DNA from: Micromussa lordhowensis
Taxonomy: Eukaryota > Cnidaria > Anthozoa > Scleractinia > Lobophylliidae
Direction: 5' to 3'
Length of the DNA: 64,000 bases
Assembly: GCA_964020085.1 (NCBI GenBank)
Contig: OZ026605.1
Location: 26,588,498-26,652,497, forward strand
Of the stretch, positions 58,645 to 64,000 are shown piece by piece; the first letter of the stretch is position 1; each line of letters begins with the position of its first letter. The position numbers and the translations under genes were made by a program. The notes under the pieces are model-generated. The model was not told the origin of the DNA and ran no database searches. It was given only the letters and a program-made list of their open reading frames with translations.

Positions 58645-61600
58645 TATCGAGTTAAACAGTAAATGTTTTGATTCCCATCAAGCCATCCAAAGCATTTAAG
58701 GTCTGGCGGTCTTGTTATATCTACGTAACAAAAGAAGGGCTTTCGAAAAGAAACTGTATCTTTATCAACTGAGTTGCGCTGGGTCGGTGCATGGAATCAC
58801 AGGCAAATATCATGATAACACCTAGCTGCTAACAATGTAAAATTTATAAACAACAAAAATGTTCCTGCGCTAGAAATTCAATTAAACGTTCAGTATTCTG
58901 CGATAAACAACCCGGCAAGCTCTTTGTGAAGCACTGAATGTTATTCCTGAATTTGCCTCCCTTCAAGAAATCCTGAACACGAAACAAATTAATTTGAACT
59001 AGACAGCTGTAAATTGGAAAAACAGTATCATTGAAGCTCATGTCACTACTGCTAGGGCTTTCTTGTGTAAGCTAGAAAAGAGCGCATGCCCAACTGTATT
59101 TGTTTAGCGTGGGCCACCAAGAACTTACTCTATGAAAAATTTTGGCCAAGCGAGAAAACTGGAAATTTCAAGAAACGTAAGACCAACCAGAAAGAGTGTC
59201 CCGACTATCAAACCTTTATGCGCTCCCAAAATCAAGTTTAACGCTAATGCTGAGCAAAAAACTTACGGTCAAAGAGAGGACCAAAGGCTATCTAGTAGAG
59301 TGGGCTAAGCAGGTTTGCCATGCATTACTTACTAAGGGAATTGAAGCAAAATGTTATCGAAATTACGCTCAATTATCGTTCATTGTTTAGTGGTAATAAC
59401 CAGTTTTAAACTTACAATAGATTGATTGATTGAAAAAAAATTGAAAACTGGCATGAACTGATTGGCATTTGTAAAAAACATCACTTGACAGCCTAGTTAC
59501 GTTTCAAAGGTATTTAATTAGTTTTATTTGTAGATTCTGACGCTAAAAAGACATGAAATTGACGTTTGGAAAACAATCACTTTTCCGTGCAATGATGGCA
59601 GTTAAGGGTTTTTGAGATAATCATTTTCGCGGATAAGAGTGAAACATTGTTCACCAACGAATTTCATTATTTCATCAATATCTGGTTGAGTCAGAATTTG
59701 TATGGGCAAGTAAAAATCAGTGTAAATGATCTCGGAAAGTCCAATTAGAATCTTCAGTTTAAATTATTTCCCGCCAATTTTTTAGCGACAAAATTTTCTG
59801 CTTCCACTTTCCGCGATTGGAACTTACTAATTCACTGAAACATCCGCTTAAAAATCGATTCTTGGACTGCAAAGTAAAATATTTAACATGTGATATTGTT
59901 ACTAACATGAAAACACTTTGTATCTTTTCCTCTCCCGCTAAGTTGGCTGAGTTTTCCCGCGAGATTTCCATCTTAAACGGCTCTACATGATAAAACAAAA
60001 GGTATCCTCATTTCGCTCGTCCTTTTTTGCGGTCGCTCAAAACAAACTGCAAATTGATAATGATCGAAGCCTATCCCAAATTAATTTGGAACATACTTCA
60101 AACGATGGCGCGTAACAGATTGACAGGAGTTCCCAATGTGGAGCTTTTCTAAATAGTTTCTCCTTGGTTTCCAAAACATGAATTATTTTTTCGGATCGCA
60201 AGAACCACCAAGTAGTCAAGTTGAACTCGGGCCTGTTATATTTGTTCTTTCATGATTTGTGTGCAAACGCGATATGACTCTTTTTCATGTCAGTCTTGTT
60301 CGAGGAAATGCGTCAGAGGTTGGCGAATCAACCCGAGTTAATTTTAAACCGTGCTGGTGTCTATTTGGTACTTTAAACGACGATGAAAACGTAGGGTATG
60401 GCACAACTTTGCTGCTAGTGTATCTGACCCACGATGGGCCACGAAAGACAACAAAGGAGATATAACAATGAACCAAGGCTGATTACTACATAGAAAACTT
60501 GACGCGACAACGCCATGATACAGTCCAAACTGAAAGCCAAGAATTGTAACGGTGGACCGAGCTGTTTCGCCGACCTGGTTGGGTCATTGGGCAATGCCAC
60601 CAATCAGCAAATATTTGGATTTGCGTTTCATCTGAGGTCATTACCATGTGCATTCAGTAGAAAATTGACCTTCGTGCTGGTTGTTCTATTTTTTGCAGCT
60701 GCACCGTGCTGACGAGACCAAACCAAGTCGAAACAGCTTTGTACGGTTGCAATTCTTGGCTTTCAGTTTCGAGTCTATCATGTCGTTGTCCCGTTAAGCT
60801 TTCTACGTAGTCAGCCATGTTTCATTGTTATGTTTCTGTTTTTGGCCGATCAGATCTTTTACAGATCCTACATATAACAGCAGCATTTTCGTTTGCGGTC
60901 CTTTGCATCATTTGTATTAAGTAGAAGACTTGTAAATGTTTCTATGTTAAGTTTGTCAGCGTTCTCTTACGTTCAAAGGTTTCATTTGTATCGTCAGCTT
61001 AGAAGATGCAGATTTGTATACCCTGCTTTTCAATCCTAGTTTTACATACCTACGTTTTACATTAAAAGGTCGGAAAATTAGCGCCTGTAGGCAGTTACTT
61101 TGCGTTTTATCAAAACGTGCATTTGCTCTCAGAAAAACTAATATAATGTACAAACATTGCTCTTGCTAATGTGACAAATAACCTATTGTTACAATGTCTT
61201 CGATGCACGGAAAATGTTAATTTAAGCTGTTATTGACAACCCCATTTGAGCCTTCTTGAAGAACGCGAAATTGCATGTATGTGAGCCAAAAACCTATATT
61301 GAAACATGGATTGCGTAAAGTTGACTTGCTATGAAGATTGAGATGGTTTTGTGGTGGTTCATGAAAAAAAGACATGGCTGCAAAAATTGGGTACGAAACA
61401 CATCACAGCAAATAGATTCAAGATGCAAAAATTAGGAAAAGTCAATTTTACGCCAGTGTACTTTGCTTCCTTGAACCAAACCATTCTAATATGGATAGTG
61501 GTTATTTTAGGTATCTTGTTGTTTCATGTAGGAAACATTCACTGATTAAGTATTGGACGAACATAGAGGCGTACAGCTCAATGTCTTTCTAACGTCAGAA

Positions 61601-62635
61601 TCTGCAAATAAAGATAATTAAATACTTTGGTGGATGATACGTCGTTATTTTGTAGTGAAACAGAACTTACTGTCAAGTGATGCTGTTTTCCAAAGGCCAA
61701 TCAGATCTTGCCAATTTCCATTTTCAATCAATCGATCAATCAATCGCTCGCTCGCTCGATCGATCCATCAATGAATCCATTGTAAGTTTGAAACTGTTTA
61801 TTATCAGTAAACAATGAACGACATTTAAGCGCAATTTCGATACCATTTTAAGTCTCATGTTCAATCAAGAGAATTTCAGCACTGAAAGTTAATTCCCTTA
61901 GTAACGCATGACAAACTTGCCAAGCCGACCCCACAAGGTAGCCTTTTGTCCTCTTTTGTTTAAAATCTTGGTCTTTAATCGTAACTTTTGTGCTCAACAT
62001 TAGCCTTAAACTTGATTTTGGGAACGCAAAAATGTTTGATTGTCGGGACACTCTTTCTGGTTGGTCTTATGTTTCTTAAAACTTCTATTGTCATGACGAA
62101 TTTCCAGTTTTTCTCGCTCAGCCAAAATGTTTCATTAAGGGAAATGTTTGAGGCCTACCCCAGACAAATACAGTTGGGCATGCGCTCTTTCCAAGCTTTG
62201 CAGGTACACGCATGTCCTAGCAGTTGTGGCATGAGCTTCAATAATACTGTTCTTCCGATTGACAGCTGTCGAGCTCAAATTAATTTGTGTTATGTTTAGG
62301 ACTTCTTAAAAGGAGGCAAAGTCACAGATAACGATCAGTTCTACAGAGAGAGCTACCCTGTTTATCGCTTATCGCGGAAGGCTGACTTCAAAGGAAGATA
62401 TCTAAAGAGAAGATTCTAACGCAGTAAGTTTTGTTGTTTGTAGATTTTACATTGTTAGCAGCTAGGTGTTATCGTGATATTTGCCTGTGATTCCATGCAC
62501 CTAGCCGAGGCAACTAGAAGAAATAGTTTCTTTTTGAAATTCCTTCCTTCTCTCGTTTCATAGAACAATAAAGTCGTCAGGTTTAGAACATTTTAGATGG
62601 CTAGATGGGAATCAAGCCATTTACTGGTAAATTCA
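58645..62635. repeat. Large old inverted duplication, arms about 1 kb
   Basis: Left arm about 58645-59590, right arm about 61575-62635 in reverse. Matching landmarks include gtgcatggaatcacaggcaa, agctgctaacaatgtaaaat-type segments and gagcgcatgcccaactgtat. Arms differ by substitutions and indels, so this is much older than the element at 50683. Both arms keep a 60-odd-codon frame starting MSRxSN. The spacer is about 2 kb. Confidence 0.7.
60465..60835. repeat. Nested inverted repeat in the spacer
   Basis: The segment 60465-60588 (with gaaagccaagaattg) reappears inverted at 60705-60835 (caattcttggctttc), separated by about 115 bases. The stem is imperfect. Confidence 0.65.
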
Positions 62636-62986
62636 ATATTTAAAACCTCCGTTTAAAAAAAAACGTTTTTTAAAGCTTTTTCACTCTAGTTGGTTGTGAT
62701 AAAACTCTAGAGCAATGCAGGGCGACGATTTTACGCGGACGAGTAGCAACTCGTTTTCGCCGCTTCGCAGCTCACGTTTGATAAAGAAGTGGAAACCGAG
62801 TGAAATCATGAATTTCATTCATGTTTTTCTCTCCTAAGTCAAATTCAATCCAAGCAACACATACGACCTCAAAAAAAGAACCCAGTGACTTTATAAGATG
62901 TCAAAAGTATACCACGAAACATATTTCAATGGCTTTTGGATATTTCATAAGAATACGGCTGCTTTTCTGTTGCACTGAGGAAGATT

Positions 62987-63092
62987 ATGGCTGCCAAGTT
63001 TCATCTGTGTCTGTTGTTGATTATTTTGGGGACCATTGCCGTGCAGGCTGCACGCCCAAGGAAGCCGTATGTCTCACCTCGGCAAGTCGGAA
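62987..63092 (+). CDS. Signal-peptide first exon of a secreted protein (partial)
   Basis: ATG at 62987 opens MAAKFHLCLLLIILGTIAVQ-AA, a textbook signal peptide with likely cleavage after VQAA or close by, then RPRKPYVSPRQVG. A consensus donor (gtaagt) begins at 63093, so the exon ends in phase 1. Without splicing the frame would stop two codons later. The following exons must lie beyond the window or in its last 900 bases, where I see none. The product cannot be named from this piece. Confidence 0.55.
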
Positions 63093-63094
63093 GT

Positions 63095-64000
63095 AAGTAA
63101 CACGACCCTATATTTTAAGAACGTACGCGCTCATTGTTACTGCGCATCCTTACTGCGCAATTAACCCATGTCAGTACATCAAGCGCGCGATAAGGAAGAA
63201 AAATTAGTAAAGGGCTTGGCACCGAGTGTACTAAGTTCGCCTGCAATTTATGCTCTTAAATGGTCGGGTGACCCTGATTTTTTCGTTGCATGGGTCAATA
63301 TCTTTCCTAGTTTTCTGCAATTTGTTAAGACAAAGGAAAAATCTGTGATTGAGAAGTTACGGGTATTTCGCCTTTTCTGCTCTGGTATGAAAGAAGTTTT
63401 CTTCGAATGTGGACGTGCAAGAATAATATGTATTCTTTTTCAATGTTCATTCTACCTCGAGAAACCACATCTGTTGGGGTTTATTTAAGGTTTATTTAGT
63501 GTATACTTAGCTCGAATTGAGTGGGTTTAGCTGATCTTATTTTCACTAATGTAGTTTTTGACCTTCTTTTGTTGGGGACTAACTGAAAGCTAGGATCGTC
63601 TTAAACTTTTTCTAAAATTAAAGCTTCTAAAAACGCATGGTCTTCCATGTACCTTATTATTAAAAAACGAACACGGTAACCCCCTACGCAGTGTATATGT
63701 ATACATATGGACAGATGGTTTTACTTCGCAACTGCAACTTTAGGGGAAGGAAGCGTGGAATGTCAAAAGATATGTTCAAAATACGCAGGAAAACACACCT
63801 AAAAGACACACCAGAAACATTACATGAATGCCATACATCACTGTCAATGCATAGAAAAACACGACCCTATTTAGACTATTCAAATACGATTTCCAGTCAG
63901 TACTGCGCACTCTCGAGAGATTTTTTTTGCGTTTTTTTGAGTTTTTTTTTTTGTTTTCTTCAGGTTTTGTTTGTGTTATTGCTCTTTTCTGTCTTTTCTG
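63095..64000. other. Presumed intron 1 of the secreted-protein gene
   Basis: AT-rich, with T-runs near 63920-63955. A 106-codon frame at 63168-63488 has no acceptor in suitable phase and no recognisable domain. Confidence 0.35.

Overview
The window is a stretch of animal nuclear DNA, most likely from an anthozoan cnidarian and probably a stony coral. The evidence is AT-rich sequence, small exons with GT/AG splice sites spread over kilobase introns, many MITE, SINE and LINE remnants, an intronless rhodopsin-like receptor, and an EYWIDP-type exon of the fibrinogen-related kind I associate with corals. The species assignment is inference. Nothing looks prokaryotic.

Two long minus-strand genes dominate. 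Gene 1 (about 18.7 kb down to the left edge, 3' end missing) is a CCDC33-like C2-domain and coiled-coil protein. I traced 19 coding exons whose phases agree throughout, giving 994 residues before the window ends. Gene 2 (47,310 down to 29,558) is a complete homologue of the actin-associated scaffold MPRIP/TRIOBP (Drosophila outspread). Its 15 exons total 6,069 nt, exactly 2,022 codons plus a stop. They encode an N-terminal CRNFQPNVFNKSKCQNCF motif, one PH domain and a huge coiled coil, half of it in one 3-kb exon.

Between them lie a probable small plus-strand, transposon-like gene (20.2-22.0 kb), the 3' end of a LINE (22.7-23.4 kb), an intact orphan class A GPCR on the minus strand (23.48-24.66 kb), and truncated or decayed copies of a membrane-anchored fibrinogen-like gene (26.6-28.4 kb). 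The GPCR locus has shed copies. At 19.0-19.5 kb a copy of its tail is joined directly to its upstream region with the receptor body missing. At 30.7-31.4 kb the upstream module alone sits inside intron 13 of gene 2, between two direct repeats.

To the right of gene 2 the DNA is almost entirely mobile. The most striking object is a 4.5-kb foldback transposon (50,683-55,183). Its 1.6-kb inverted arms are nearly identical and carry about 30 or more degenerate 20-bp direct repeats. Its 1.26-kb core carries broken exon-like coding fragments. An older inverted duplication of about 1 kb per arm occupies 58.6-62.6 kb. At 62,987 a first exon encoding a signal peptide begins a secreted-protein gene that runs out of the window.
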